From Thermocrispum municipale DSM 44069 (GTDB lineage: Bacteria > Actinomycetota > Actinomycetes > Mycobacteriales > Pseudonocardiaceae): a stretch of 64,000 nt of DNA. The notes under the pieces are model-generated. The model saw only the letters and a list, made by a program, of their open reading frames with translations, did not search any database and was not told the DNA's origin. Below, piece after piece: positions 8,365 to 17,349 of the stretch. The stretch covers positions 62,001 to 126,000 of the forward strand of contig NZ_ATYT01000008.1 of the NCBI RefSeq assembly GCF_000427825.1, given 5' to 3'. The position numbers were made by a program, and so were the translations under genes. Each line of letters begins with the position of its first letter. Positions within the stretch are counted from its first letter, which is position 1.

Positions 8365-9594
8365 TCATGCCACGGACTTGATCCTGCCGACCAGTACGGC
8401 GCCGAGCACCGCGACCAGACCGGACGCGGCGAACAACGTCGGGTAGCCGCCGAGTTGGGTCACCAACGGTGCCGCGAGTGCGGGCGCCACGACTTGCGGC
8501 AGGGCGTTGGAGATGTTGAGCACGCCGAGGTCCTTGCCACGATCGGCGGCTGCGGGGAGCACCTGGGTGATCAACGCGAAGTCGACCGAGGTGTAGACAC
8601 CGAACCCGATGCCGATCACCGCCGCAGCGACGATCGCGACGGGGTAGGAGGACACGCCCGCGAGCAGGAAACCCGCGGCGGCCATGATCAGCCCGGACGC
8701 GGTGACGAAAACCTTGCGGCGCGCCAGCCGGTCGGACCACACCCCGGAGATCACCACGGCTGCCATCACGCCGAGGACGTTCACCACGGTCAACACCAGC
8801 AGGGCACTTTCGGCGTCGGCGATCCCCAGTTCGTCGCGCAGGTAGTACAGCAGGTACGCCAGCAGCAGACCGTTGGACAGGTTGAGCAGAAACCGCGTCA
8901 ACCACGCCCATCCGAAGTCCGGACAGCGGCGCGGGCTGACCCAGAAGCCGCGCAGAAAGCCGCGCAGGTCCCACGGCGAGCGCCGGCCGGGTGGCAGGGG
9001 CGGATCGCGTCGCTGCACCAAAAACGGCACAAGACTGACCAGCAGCACCACCGCACATGCCAGGTAGCCCGCGGCGCCGGGCAGCACGCCGGCCAGCCCG
9101 GTGGCGATCACGACACCCAGCATTTGCGCCAGCCCCAGATAGCCCGCGGCTGCTCCGCGTTGGCGGTGCGGCACCTGGTCGGGCACGACCGCGGTGAGCG
9201 CAGCCCATGGCGCGTTGAGCGCGGTCTGCACCAGGCACCAACCGATGATCAGTTCGGTGACGGTGTCCGCGGTCGACAGCAGGACCAGGCTGGCCGCGCC
9301 CGCGATCCCGCCGAGGGCGATCCACGGCAGCCGCCTGCCGTAGCGCGAGACCGTCCGATCCGACAGCGCACCCCAGAGTGGGTTGAACACCACCGAGAAC
9401 AGGGCTCCGACGCCGAACACCCAGGCCAGCACGGTCTCCTTGGACTCGGCGGCGATCGCCTCGGCCTGGTTGGGCAGCAGCACCTGGATCGGCCCGTAGA
9501 AGCCGACCATGACGCCGATCCACGCCGTGTTGTAGCGCAACGTCCACGGCCAGCGGACGTTGTCCGTGGGTTCGACCAACGGCACGGTGCTCAT
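8365..9594 (-). CDS. MFS sugar transporter
   Basis: This 409-residue major-facilitator protein has twelve predicted membrane stretches. The loop-2/3 motif GALSDRTVSRYGRRLPW at about residue 60 is typical of GPH/MFS sugar carriers. I chose ATG at 9594 (MSTVPLVEP), where GGATGG lies upstream; a GTG at 9624 would add ten residues. It is the first gene of a two-gene unit with the GH1 beta-glucosidase, which suggests a beta-glucoside or oligosaccharide substrate. The roughly 245 bases upstream to the YbaK gene show no regulator gene and no clear operator. Confidence 0.85.
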   Translation of the reverse strand: MSTVPLVEPTDNVRWPWTLRYNTAWIGVMVGFYGPIQVLLPNQAEAIAAESKETVLAWVFGVGALFSVVFNPLWGALSDRTVSRYGRRLPWIALGGIAGAASLVLLSTADTVTELIIGWCLVQTALNAPWAALTAVVPDQVPHRQRGAAAGYLGLAQMLGVVIATGLAGVLPGAAGYLACAVVLLVSLVPFLVQRRDPPLPPGRRSPWDLRGFLRGFWVSPRRCPDFGWAWLTRFLLNLSNGLLLAYLLYYLRDELGIADAESALLVLTVVNVLGVMAAVVISGVWSDRLARRKVFVTASGLIMAAAGFLLAGVSSYPVAIVAAAVIGIGFGVYTSVDFALITQVLPAAADRGKDLGVLNISNALPQVVAPALAAPLVTQLGGYPTLFAASGLVAVLGAVLVGRIKSVA

Positions 9595-9839
9595 GGCGAC
9601 CATCCAAACGTGAAGATGACTCACCTTCGCCTGTGGGGCAGCGTGCCGTCAAGGTCTACGTCGGATGGTTCGGCCGCAGGGCTGCACGACATGGTTCGGT
9701 GCGGACACTGTGCCGAGGGCACAGCCAAGACGCCGCCCGAAAGAGCTCGGTCACGTCCCTGGGCGAATCAGGGCCCCGATCACCGCCGCCGAGCCGCGGT
9801 GTCCCCGCAGTCAGGGACTCGGCCCGGGGCGCAGAACGA

Positions 9840-10313
9840 TCAGTCGCCGACGTCGGCTGCCGTGCCGCCGGTGATGCGCAGCAGTTCGTCGAAGGTGGTC
9901 GGGAAGACGGTGTTGGGGTGGCCCGCCGCCGCCCACACCGTTTCGTAGCGGCGCAACCACGTGTCGACGAGCGTGCGCAGCGGTGCGGGGTGGCCGATCG
10001 GCGCCACACCGCCGATGACCTGCCCGGTGGCTTGCCGCACGAACTCCGGCTTCCCGCGGCGCAGTTTCTCGACCTCGAAGAGCTTGGCGCACCGCTCGGT
10101 GTCCACCCGGTGCGCACCGCTGGCCAGGATCAACACCGGCTCGCCGTCGGCGTCGAACAGCAAGCTGTTGGCGATGGCGCCGACCTCGATACCGAGCTGC
10201 TCCGCCGCCGCGGCCGCGGTGGGCACGGGCTCGGAGAAGGTGCGCACCTCGGGGGTCACTCCGTGGGCCCGGAGCGCCTCGGTGACCCGGATGACGTTCG
10301 GATGGTCCAGCAC
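9840..10313 (-). CDS. YbaK/EbsC-type aminoacyl-tRNA deacylase
   Basis: This 157-residue protein has the YbaK/ProX editing fold, with a VPTAAAAAEQLG helix, the SLLFDADGEPVLILASGAHRVD core and a C-terminal TGQVIGGVAPIGH loop. Members clear mischarged tRNAs such as Cys-tRNA(Pro). In this copy the position before SLLF is Asn where many YbaK proteins carry the functional Lys, so the specificity may differ. It appears monocistronic and divergent from the lamin-tail gene. Confidence 0.82.
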   Translation of the reverse strand: MLDHPNVIRVTEALRAHGVTPEVRTFSEPVPTAAAAAEQLGIEVGAIANSLLFDADGEPVLILASGAHRVDTERCAKLFEVEKLRRGKPEFVRQATGQVIGGVAPIGHPAPLRTLVDTWLRRYETVWAAAGHPNTVFPTTFDELLRITGGTAADVGD

Positions 10314-10448
10314 GTCGGAGACTCTACCGCCGGCCGGTCAACGGATGACCAACCAGGACCGCCGCTGGAAAGTTGACAACGCTCCGTAACTATTCGAGTT
10401 CGGTGGGCGACCGGACCAGCGACATCACGACGATCGAAGGAGTGTTGC

Positions 10449-10895
10449 ATGCGGAGAGTTGCAGCCGCGCTGGTGCTGGCGCTGTTGACCGTAGCCGGGA
10501 CATTGGTGATCACGCCGACCGCGCAGGCGGCGGGCAAGGTGATCATCTACAAGGCGTATTTCGACTCGCCAGGCACCGACCGTGGCTCGAACAGGAGCTT
10601 GAACGCCGAGTACATCGTCCTGAAGAACACCTCGAGCCAGACCAAGACGATCACCGGCTATCGGCTGCACGACAAGGCCAACCACCGCTACGTCTTCCCG
10701 ACGACCAGGCTCAAGCCCGGCAAGGTCATCTATGTCCGCACCGGCAAGGGCACGAACAACTATCAGAACCGCTACTGGGGCCGCAGCTGGTACATCTGGA
10801 ACAACACCGGCGACAAGGCGTACCTGCGCTCACCGAACAACCGGCTGCTGGACAGTTGCAGTTGGGGCTCGAAGGGTAGCTACAAATACTGCTGA
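10449..10895 (+). CDS. Secreted lamin-tail-domain protein
   Basis: This 148-residue exported protein has a Sec signal peptide (MRRVAAALVLALLTVAG, cleavage near AQAA at about residue 28). A single Ig-like lamin-tail domain follows: LNAEYIVLKNTSSQTKTITG, then GYRLHDKANHRYVFP and VYVRTGKGTN-like strands. Such domains occur in secreted actinobacterial proteins, often of unknown function, and may bind nucleic acid or cell wall. Two cysteines near the C-terminus (CSWGSKGSYKYC) could form a disulfide. GAAGGAG lies upstream of the ATG. The 3' end overlaps the convergent phosphotransferase by 16 bases. Confidence 0.8.
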   Translation: MRRVAAALVLALLTVAGTLVITPTAQAAGKVIIYKAYFDSPGTDRGSNRSLNAEYIVLKNTSSQTKTITGYRLHDKANHRYVFPTTRLKPGKVIYVRTGKGTNNYQNRYWGRSWYIWNNTGDKAYLRSPNNRLLDSCSWGSKGSYKYC

Positions 10896-11596
10896 TGCCT
10901 GCGATACAGCCACCGGATGTCGCGCCCGAACGACCACGTGAGTAGTGCGAGGGACAGTGCGGCACCCGCGACGGCCGGCCATCCGGGAAGCAGCTGAGAA
11001 ACGACGGCGGCGAGAGTGACGCCCTGCCACGCGGCCACGACCTTGCGTCCGCGGCTGGGTGGCAGGGCTCCGCGCATCCAGGGTGTTACCCACGACGCCG
11101 CCAGGAACGCCAGGCGCATGCTGCCGATCACGACGACCCAGACTCCGACCTCGTCGATCGCAGCCACGCTGAGCGCGAGGATGAGCGCGGCGTCGACCTC
11201 CATGTCGAATCGGGCGCCCAGGGCGGACTCAGTTCGGGTATGCCGCGCCACCAGTCCGTCGACCGCGTCCAGGACGAGCGCCACCGCAGCCAACGTGGTC
11301 AGCAGAACAGCTGGTGGCCGCGCCGAGACCACCAGCTCGTCGGCGACCAAGCCGATCACGCCTCCGGTCAGTACGGCGCGCGTCAGGGTGATGGTCCCGG
11401 CCGGGCCGAGTTGGTCGACGTGCGGCTGCAGGAGCGCGTAGCCGAGGGCCGTCCACAGTCCGATCGCGAGCCACCCGGGCAGCGCCAGGCCGACGGTCGA
11501 CGCGAGCCCCGCGGCCATGCCCAGCTGCGCCACCACGGCAAACGCCAGCGCAAGCGGCGCCAGTCCGCGAGCGCGGAGTCGATCTATGGTGGACAA
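10880..11596 (-). CDS. CDP-alcohol phosphatidyltransferase family membrane protein
   Basis: This integral membrane enzyme moves a phospho-alcohol from a CDP-linked donor to an acceptor alcohol. The full catalytic motif D-x2-D-G-x2-A-R-x8-G-x3-D-x3-D is present (LDAVDGLVAR, then GARFDMEVD; aspartates at about 110, 113, 131 and 135). Several membrane helices surround it. The frame is open to 11722, but that would run into the divergent dehydrogenase gene; I prefer the TTG at 11596, giving 238 residues. Its place beside glycosyltransferase, methyltransferase and flippase-like genes suggests it builds a lipid or polyol-phosphate part of the locus product. The substrates are unknown. Confidence 0.8.
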   Translation of the reverse strand: MSTIDRLRARGLAPLALAFAVVAQLGMAAGLASTVGLALPGWLAIGLWTALGYALLQPHVDQLGPAGTITLTRAVLTGGVIGLVADELVVSARPPAVLLTTLAAVALVLDAVDGLVARHTRTESALGARFDMEVDAALILALSVAAIDEVGVWVVVIGSMRLAFLAASWVTPWMRGALPPSRGRKVVAAWQGVTLAAVVSQLLPGWPAVAGAALSLALLTWSFGRDIRWLYRRHQQYL

Positions 11597-11648
11597 GGCG
11601 GCCCCCGTTCGGCGGTCGTGCTTCGAGCGTAAGAGCCTGGAGGCTGTT

Positions 11649-12608
11649 GTGACACCGGCGCGAGCGTTCTGGGTCCGCGAACCGGGCATCGGTGAGATCC
11701 GGCAGTGCTTCGTCGAGTACAACGACGCCGACGAGGTTTTGGTTGAAACGACCTACAGCGCCGTCAGCCGTGGAACCGAAACCCTGGTGTTCACCGGCCG
11801 GGTTCCGCCGAGCCAGTACGACGTGATGCGGGCGCCGTTTCAGGAAGGCGAGTTCGGCGGGCCGGTGAAGTACGGCTATCTCAACGTCGGCGTCGTCCGA
11901 GAAGGGCCTGTTCATCTGGTAGGGCGAACCGTCTTCTGCCTGTACCCGCACCAGACGCACTACGTGGTGCCTGCGGACGTCGTGACAGTGGTGCCGGATG
12001 ACGTTCCGCCAGCTCGTGCAGTACTTGGAGGCACCGTGGAGACCGCCGTCAACGCGCTGTGGGATGCCCGGCCGTTGATCGGCGACCGGGTGGCCGTCGT
12101 GGGCGCGGGCATGGTCGGCTGCGCGGTCGCCGGAATCTTGGCCACGTTCCCCGGCCTGCGGCTGCAGCTCGTCGACATCGACCCGGCGCGGCAGCAGGTG
12201 GCCGACGCCTTGGGCGTCGAATTCGTGACGCCGGATGGGGCCGCGGACGGCTGCGATCTCGTGGTGCATGCGAGCACCACCGAGGCCGGCCTGCGTAAGG
12301 CGTTGGAGTTGCTGCGCGCCGACGGCAGGGTGATCGAGCTGAGCTGGTACGGCGACCAGGACGTGAGCTTGCCGCTGGGGGAGCGGTTCCATTCCGCACG
12401 GCTGACCGTGCGATCGAGCCAGGTCGGCACCGTGGCGCGCCCCGACCGCACCCATGCCGAGCGGATGCAGTTGGCGCTGACCCTGCTGCGCGATGCACGA
12501 TTCGACGCGTTGATCACCGGGGAGAGCCGGTTCGAGGAACTCCCGGACGTCCTGCCCGCCCTGGCGGACGGCTCGCTGCCCGCGTTGTGTCATCGCATTG
12601 CGTATTGA
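11649..12608 (+). CDS. MDR-family (zinc alcohol dehydrogenase-like) oxidoreductase
   Basis: This 319-residue medium-chain dehydrogenase has an N-terminal GroES-like part (YSAVSRGTETLVF) and a Rossmann domain beginning GDRVAVVGAGMVGCAVAG at about residues 148-165. It lacks the cysteine-rich structural-zinc lobe and resembles the short BchC-like branch. GGAGG sits 6 bases before the GTG at 11649, which decides the start. It is the first gene of the forward run to the flippase-like gene. It probably oxidises or reduces a sugar or polyol intermediate; this is inferred from context. Confidence 0.78.
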   Translation: MTPARAFWVREPGIGEIRQCFVEYNDADEVLVETTYSAVSRGTETLVFTGRVPPSQYDVMRAPFQEGEFGGPVKYGYLNVGVVREGPVHLVGRTVFCLYPHQTHYVVPADVVTVVPDDVPPARAVLGGTVETAVNALWDARPLIGDRVAVVGAGMVGCAVAGILATFPGLRLQLVDIDPARQQVADALGVEFVTPDGAADGCDLVVHASTTEAGLRKALELLRADGRVIELSWYGDQDVSLPLGERFHSARLTVRSSQVGTVARPDRTHAERMQLALTLLRDARFDALITGESRFEELPDVLPALADGSLPALCHRIAY

Positions 12609-12631
12609 TCGTCTGCGGCTACCCTGGCGCG

Positions 12632-13264
12632 GTGCACGACGCCTCGGAGCTGGTCCGCTCGTACTTGTTCCTCCGCCGCGGGGTCGGTCTGCTGGGAACG
12701 GCCCTCCCGTTCGTCCTGATCGCAGGCAACCTGCTGATCGAGAAGGAGCTGCTCTACTCGGTCAGCGGCTACTACCACTCGAGCATGCGCGACGTGTATG
12801 TGGGCACCATGTGCGCGATCGGGGTCTTTTTGCTGTTCTATCGCGGTTATGCCCGCAGCGACCGGGCCGCCAGCATCGTGGCCGGGGTCGCCGCGATCGG
12901 CGTGGCGATCTTCCCGATCCCCGACGGCACCCCGATCACCAGCACCGCGTCCGGCGTCCTCCACCTCGTTTTCGCCGTCGTGCTGTTCGGGACGTTCGCC
13001 TACTTCTGCCTTGTCGAGTTCCGCAAGAGCGATGCGCCGCAGCCGACGGCCCGCAAAAGGCGGCGCAACCAGGTGTATCTGGTCACCGGCGTGATCATCG
13101 TGGGTTGTCTGGTGCTGGTCCCGATCGTCGAACTGATCGGTGGGCTGGACCACCTGCGCCCGGTGCTGTGGCTGGAGGCCGTCGCCACCGTCGCCTTCGG
13201 CGTGGCGTGGTTGACCAAGGGCGAGGCGATCCTCGGTGACCACGCACCCGGCAGCGTACGGTAA
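12632..13264 (+). CDS. Six-helix membrane protein of unknown function
   Basis: This 210-residue protein is not recognised. It has about six membrane helices: near residues 17-36, 55-73, 79-97, 108-127, 150-170 and 178-197. The motif [14 protein letters not shown] lies just before helix 2. A positively charged loop (TARKRRRNQ) sits between helices 4 and 5, consistent with the inside-positive rule. GTG at 12632 is preferred to the upstream ATG, which overlaps the dehydrogenase. It lies between the dehydrogenase and the pterin-synthase homologue and may be part of the locus or an insert in it. Confidence 0.6.
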   Translation: MHDASELVRSYLFLRRGVGLLGTALPFVLIAGNLLIEKELLYSVSGYYHSSMRDVYVGTMCAIGVFLLFYRGYARSDRAASIVAGVAAIGVAIFPIPDGTPITSTASGVLHLVFAVVLFGTFAYFCLVEFRKSDAPQPTARKRRRNQVYLVTGVIIVGCLVLVPIVELIGGLDHLRPVLWLEAVATVAFGVAWLTKGEAILGDHAPGSVR

Positions 13265-13268
13265 CCGC

Positions 13269-13655
13269 ATGTTCAGCGTGACGGTGCGCGATCACGTGAT
13301 GATCGCCCACAGCTTCCGAGGCGAGGTGTTCGGTCCGGCGCAGCGACTGCACGGGGCCACCTATGTGGTGGATGCGACGTTCCGCGGGCCGGAGCTGAAC
13401 GAGGACGGCATCCTGCTGGACATCGGGCTGGCGTCGCAGGAGCTGTCGGCGGTCACCGCCGAGCTGAACTACCGCAATCTCGACGACGAGCCCGCCTTCG
13501 CCGGGAAGAACACGTCGACGGAGTTCCTGGCGAAGGTCATCGCCGACCGGCTGGCCGACCGCATCGCCCGGTTGGGGCTTGCGGGGCTGACTGGCATCAC
13601 GGTAACTCTGCACGAGTCGCACGTGGCCTGGGCGTCCTACGAACGATCCCTGTGA
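13269..13655 (+). CDS. 6-pyruvoyl-tetrahydropterin/6-carboxytetrahydropterin synthase homologue with altered active site
   Basis: This 128-residue protein has the PTPS/QueD T-fold. H14 and H28 match two zinc ligands, but the usual HGH is HGA (A30), so the third ligand is missing. No cysteine occupies the catalytic position before LHG (residues QR instead), and the usual Asp-His of the LDH motif is N67-Y68. The pterin-anchoring glutamate is kept (E116 in LHESHVAW). The fold is clear, but ordinary PTPS or QueD chemistry is doubtful. It overlaps the GT4 gene by 4 bases and faces RibD-type genes, which suggests a pteridine- or lumazine-related ligand. Confidence 0.8.
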   Translation: MFSVTVRDHVMIAHSFRGEVFGPAQRLHGATYVVDATFRGPELNEDGILLDIGLASQELSAVTAELNYRNLDDEPAFAGKNTSTEFLAKVIADRLADRIARLGLAGLTGITVTLHESHVAWASYERSL

Positions 13656-14692
13656 GCCGCGCCGTCCTGATCGTCCCGGAGCGTGCTGGTGTCCCCAGTG
13701 GCGGCACGCGGTACGACCTGCGGATGGCGGACGTCCTCCGGTTGCGGGTGGTGCCGGTCGCGGGAGGGTGGCCGATGCCGTCGGCGGCGGACTGCGCCGC
13801 GCTGGACAAGACGTTGGCGGCTCTGCCCACGGGTGCGGTGGTGCTGGTCGACGGTCTGGTGGCGTGTGCCGTGCCCGAGGTGATCGGCCCCCACAGCAAG
13901 CGATTGAGGCTGGGTGTGTTGGTGCACCTGCCGTTGCCGGACGAGACCGGGCTGGATCCGGTCGTGGCGGACACGCTGGCCCGCAAGGAACAGCAGTCCC
14001 TGTCGGCGGCGTCTCTGGTGGTGACGACCAGCGCCGCTGCGGCTCGCCTCGTACGAGCCCGCTACGACCTGCCCGAGGTCCGGGTGGCGCCGCCGGGGGT
14101 CGATCGGGCGCCGCTGACGCGCGCGGAACCTGAGGGCCGTCGGTTGGTTTGCGTAGCTGCGATGACGCCCCGCAAGGGTCAGGACGTGCTGGTCGAGGCG
14201 TTGGGGCAGCTCGAGGACCTGTCTTGGCACCTTCGGATCGCGGGGCCGCCGGTCGACGCGCGGTTCGCCGCCATCGTGCAAGATCGCATTGAACGTTCCG
14301 GCCTGGCAGACCGTATACAACTCATGGGAACCGTCACCGGCGGTCGACTCGATGCGTGCTACGAGACCGCGGACCTGCTGGTCCTGCCTTCGCACGCGGA
14401 AACCTTCGGCATGGTCGTCACCGAAGCGCTGGCTCGTGGCGTACCGGTCGTGGCCGGCGACGTGGGCGGGGTGCCGGAAGCAGTCGGCGCCGAGCCCGCC
14501 GGTGGTGTCCTCGTCCCACCCGGCGACCCGGCGGCTCTGGCTCGTGCCTTACGCCGTTGGCTGACCGATGCCGAGCACCGCGAGGAGCTTCGGCGGGCCG
14601 CAGCAACCCGCAGGCGTCAACTCGTCACCTGGACCGAGGCCGCAAAACCACTGGAGCGGGCCTTGCGGGATCTGGCCACGGTGGCGCGATGA
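13652..14692 (+). CDS. GT4-family (GT-B) glycosyltransferase
   Basis: This 346-residue glycosyltransferase transfers a sugar from a nucleotide donor with retention of configuration. The C-terminal donor domain starts at about residue 163 ([20 protein letters not shown]) and carries the E-x7-E pair E250 and E258 in [12 protein letters not shown], then the GGVPEAV loop. No membrane helix is visible. The start overlaps the pterin-synthase stop (GTGA), and the stop overlaps the methyltransferase start (ATGA), so the pterin homologue, the transferase and the methyltransferase are made together. The acceptor is unknown. Confidence 0.87.
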   Translation: MSRAVLIVPERAGVPSGGTRYDLRMADVLRLRVVPVAGGWPMPSAADCAALDKTLAALPTGAVVLVDGLVACAVPEVIGPHSKRLRLGVLVHLPLPDETGLDPVVADTLARKEQQSLSAASLVVTTSAAAARLVRARYDLPEVRVAPPGVDRAPLTRAEPEGRRLVCVAAMTPRKGQDVLVEALGQLEDLSWHLRIAGPPVDARFAAIVQDRIERSGLADRIQLMGTVTGGRLDACYETADLLVLPSHAETFGMVVTEALARGVPVVAGDVGGVPEAVGAEPAGGVLVPPGDPAALARALRRWLTDAEHREELRRAAATRRRQLVTWTEAAKPLERALRDLATVAR

Positions 14693-15456
14693 CCGCGGAG
14701 TTCACCGCCGACTGGCTCGCGCTGCGGGAGCCGGCCGATGCCGAAGCCCGCAACCGACCCCTGGTCGCCATGCTGCTCGAGCGCGTACGAGCTCCGCTCG
14801 TGGTGCACGACCTCGGCAGCGGCACCGGCGCCAACCGACGATGGCTCGACCCGGCGCTCCCGAAACCGCAGCAGTGGGTCCTGCACGAGCAAGAACCGGA
14901 CCTGGTGGCCCGGGCCGAGCGCAGTGACGCCGACGTCCGCGTCGGCGACTTCATGATGCTGCGCCCGGAAGATCTGCTCGGCGCATCCTTGGTGACTGCT
15001 TCGGCGGTGCTGGACATCCTGACCAAGCCCCAGCTGGAGCGTCTGACGCACACGATCGCGGCCGCAGCGGTGCCCGCCCTGTTCGTCCTCACCGTGAGCG
15101 GACGAGTGCAGCTGACCCCGTCGCACCCGTTGGACTCCGCGGTGTCGGATGCCTTCAATCGGCACCAGCATCGCAACGGCCGCTGCGGCCCGGACGCTGT
15201 CGCGGTCGTCGCACAAGCATTCCGCGCGGTCGGCTACCAGGTGCACCTCGCGCCCAGCCCGTGGCGTCTGGGGCCGCACCACCGAGAGCTGACCGAGCAG
15301 TGGCTGCGCGGCTGGTGCGCGGCCGCTGCCGAAGAGGACCCTCACCTCGAGCTCGACGACTACGTGCGCTCGCGACTCGACGACTGCGTGGCAGGCCGGC
15401 TGCGGGTGGTCGTGCATCACAACGACCTGCTGGCGCTGCCGGGGAACCGGCCATGA
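14689..15456 (+). CDS. Class I SAM-dependent methyltransferase
   Basis: This 255-residue protein has the SAM-binding motif VVHDLGSGTGANRRW at about residues 43-57, an acidic residue after strand 2 (HEQEPDL) and a motif-II-like LVTASAVLDIL stretch. The substrate is not recognisable. ATG at 14689 overlaps the glycosyltransferase stop, and its own stop overlaps the next ATG. It is a core member of the coupled forward operon and probably decorates the glycosylated product. Confidence 0.82.
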   Translation: MTAEFTADWLALREPADAEARNRPLVAMLLERVRAPLVVHDLGSGTGANRRWLDPALPKPQQWVLHEQEPDLVARAERSDADVRVGDFMMLRPEDLLGASLVTASAVLDILTKPQLERLTHTIAAAAVPALFVLTVSGRVQLTPSHPLDSAVSDAFNRHQHRNGRCGPDAVAVVAQAFRAVGYQVHLAPSPWRLGPHHRELTEQWLRGWCAAAAEEDPHLELDDYVRSRLDDCVAGRLRVVVHHNDLLALPGNRP

Positions 15457-16631
15457 CCGTCCGCGCGCACCTGACCGTCCGGGCGCTGCTGACCGGGGTG
15501 ATCATCGTCCTGCTCGGCACCCAGATCGGTGGGGAGGCGTTCACCGAGGGACTTCGGCGGATCGGGCCCACACAGATCACTCTCGCCATCGGTGTCGGCC
15601 TGCTGACGACGAGCTGTTGTGCCGCCCGCTGGTGTCTGATCGCGCGCGGGACCGGCCTGCACTTGCGCTTCGGCACCGCGGTCGCGGAGTACTACCGTGC
15701 GCTCCTGCTCAACGCCGTGCTTCCTGCCGGAGTCCTCGGTGACGCCGACCGCGGTGTGCGGCACGGCCGGGCATCCGGAGATGTCGCCCGCGGTGTGCGG
15801 GCTGTCGTGTACGAACGTGCCGCCGGGCAAGTAGCCCTGCTCCTGCTCGGTGCGGTGATCCTGCTCAGCCACCCCACGCTGCGGCGGACGTTCGAGGAGC
15901 TGGTGATTCGTAACGCGGCTGCGGCGCTTGTCCTGGGACTGGTGTTGATCGCGGTGGTCCTCGTCGTTGCAGGCACGGCGAAGGTGCGTGCGCTCGGCAC
16001 CGAGATCCGCCTCTTCCTGGCCGGCAGGGGCGCCGTGCCCGCCGCCCTTGCGCTGTCGGTGGTCGCGGTCTCCGGGCACCTGCTGGTGTTCGTCGTCGCC
16101 GCCCGCACGGTGAACGACGCCGCGCCACTGGCCGACCTGATCGCGATCGCCGTGCTGGCGCTGGTGGCGATGTCGTTGCCGCTCAACGTCGGTGGCTGGG
16201 GTCCACGGGAAGCGGCCAGTGCCGGCGGGTTCGCAGCCGCCGGCCTGGGCGCAAGTCACGGTGTCGCGGCGGCCGTGGTCTTCGGTGTGCTGGTGCTGCT
16301 GGCGAGTGCGCCCGGGCTCGTGGTGTTAGCTGCGCACGCGATCGGCGAACGCCCTGGTTTGCGGCCAGCGATACCACGCGACGAACGCGAACAGCAACAG
16401 CAGGACGGCGGGCACGATCGCGCCACTGGGCGAGCGCACGGAGAACTCGGTGATGATCGCGCCGATCATCACGCCGACCAGGCCCATCGTCGCCAGCCCG
16501 CACAGGATCGGGATGAGCAACCCGACGGCTCCCGCGAGCTCGATGATGCCGGTCGTGTGCCGGAACCAGTCGCCGAAACCGATGCGGTCGAACGTCTCGG
16601 TGATGTATGCGTCACCACGCAACATCGGTAG
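15453..16631 (+). CDS. Lysylphosphatidylglycerol-synthase-TM/flippase-like membrane protein with antisense-derived tail
   Basis: The first 290 or so residues form a polytopic membrane protein of the AglD/UPF0104 flippase-like type. Recognisable parts are YYRALLLNAVLPAGVLGDADR at about 80-100, a charged RAVVYERAAGQVALL segment and SLPLNVGGWGPREAASAGGF near 245. Such proteins are proposed to move lipid-linked intermediates across the membrane. No stop follows the last helix. The frame runs another 100 residues, hydrophilic and Gln/Asp/Arg-rich, entirely antisense to the DoxX gene. The true C-terminus may have been near 16326. ATG at 15453 overlaps the methyltransferase stop. Confidence 0.72.
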   Translation: MTVRAHLTVRALLTGVIIVLLGTQIGGEAFTEGLRRIGPTQITLAIGVGLLTTSCCAARWCLIARGTGLHLRFGTAVAEYYRALLLNAVLPAGVLGDADRGVRHGRASGDVARGVRAVVYERAAGQVALLLLGAVILLSHPTLRRTFEELVIRNAAAALVLGLVLIAVVLVVAGTAKVRALGTEIRLFLAGRGAVPAALALSVVAVSGHLLVFVVAARTVNDAAPLADLIAIAVLALVAMSLPLNVGGWGPREAASAGGFAAAGLGASHGVAAAVVFGVLVLLASAPGLVVLAAHAIGERPGLRPAIPRDEREQQQQDGGHDRATGRAHGELGDDRADHHADQAHRRQPAQDRDEQPDGSRELDDAGRVPEPVAETDAVERLGDVCVTTQHR

Positions 16632-16745
16632 GGCGGAGAACACCGCAAGGTAGATCGCCAACGCGAGCTGGAGCGCCCATACCGCGGCGTTGGCAGGCAT
16701 GCTGTTGCGCATCGTCTCCGAGACGCGCCGCTCGTCGGATGCCAC
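16326..16745 (-). CDS. DoxX-like membrane protein
   Basis: This 139-residue, four-helix membrane protein is of the DoxX/DoxD-like type. It carries the usual TGIIELAGAVGLLIP core and a first helix ending near FSALPMLRG. GTG at 16745 is chosen because a strong AAGGAGG lies five bases upstream. The longer open frame adds only low-complexity sequence. It overlaps the last 306 bases of the flippase-like frame on the other strand. It lies 118 bases downstream of the deaminase gene and may be co-transcribed with it. Function is unknown; some DoxX proteins support redox homeostasis. Confidence 0.75.
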   Translation of the reverse strand: MASDERRVSETMRNSMPANAAVWALQLALAIYLAVFSALPMLRGDAYITETFDRIGFGDWFRHTTGIIELAGAVGLLIPILCGLATMGLVGVMIGAIITEFSVRSPSGAIVPAVLLLLFAFVAWYRWPQTRAFADRVRS

Positions 16746-16863
16746 GGGCCCTCCTTCAGCAGGCGGTGTGCCGGGTCGCTCCAGGATGTCACCGGCGGTC
16801 CCGGCTGTGCGCGGCGAACAAACACATGTCGTGGCCACGGGACCGCGGCGTTACCTGCAGCGC

Positions 16864-17349
16864 TCAGATGTTGCGGCTGTCCTCGACGGTTCGCAGCACA
16901 CGCAGCACATCGGCGTTGATCTCGCGGACCTGCGGCGCCAGCTCGGGTACCTCGATGACGGTACGTCCGGCGGCCCGAAGACGCTCAGCGCCCTCGCACA
17001 CCACGATCAGCTCGGGCTCACGCCACGCGAACACCACGCGCGGGATTCCCGAGGCGAGGATCAGATCGGTGCATGACCGCGACCGGGACAACCGCACGCT
17101 GCACGGCTCGAGCGAGGTGTAGATCGTCGCGTGTGCCAGCCGCGGGTCGTCCGGGTCCACCTTGCCGAGCGCGACCTCCTCGGCATGATCCGCCGGGCCG
17201 GTCTCCCGGGTGTAGCCGGTGGCCAGCACGTGGTGGTCGGCATCGGCGATCACCGCGCCAACCGCGTACGTGTGCCCGGCGGGGCACTTGCGCGACAGGT
17301 CGACGGCTTCGTGCAGCAACTGCAGATCGGTGTGCGTCAGCTCAGGCAT
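16864..17349 (-). CDS. RibD-N-type pyrimidine deaminase
   Basis: This 161-residue zinc deaminase of the RibD/CDA fold has the catalytic HAE motif in PADHAEEVAL and the second zinc motif EPCSVRLSRSRSC, a long-spaced PC-x9-C of the RibD kind. RibD-N deaminates 2,5-diamino-6-ribosylamino-pyrimidinone phosphate in flavin synthesis. Here the domain is a free protein. An AGGAGA site supports the ATG at 17349, which overlaps the reductase stop by 8 bases. Together the pair reconstitutes bifunctional RibD in two chains. No ribA, ribB, ribE or ribH is visible in the window. Confidence 0.83.
   Translation of the reverse strand: MPELTHTDLQLLHEAVDLSRKCPAGHTYAVGAVIADADHHVLATGYTRETGPADHAEEVALGKVDPDDPRLAHATIYTSLEPCSVRLSRSRSCTDLILASGIPRVVFAWREPELIVVCEGAERLRAAGRTVIEVPELAPQVREINADVLRVLRTVEDSRNI

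Noticed and set aside
8224-9948. 574-codon plus-strand open frame across the MFS gene
   Set aside because: Gln/Arg/His-rich antisense frame; the opposite strand encodes a convincing membrane transporter.
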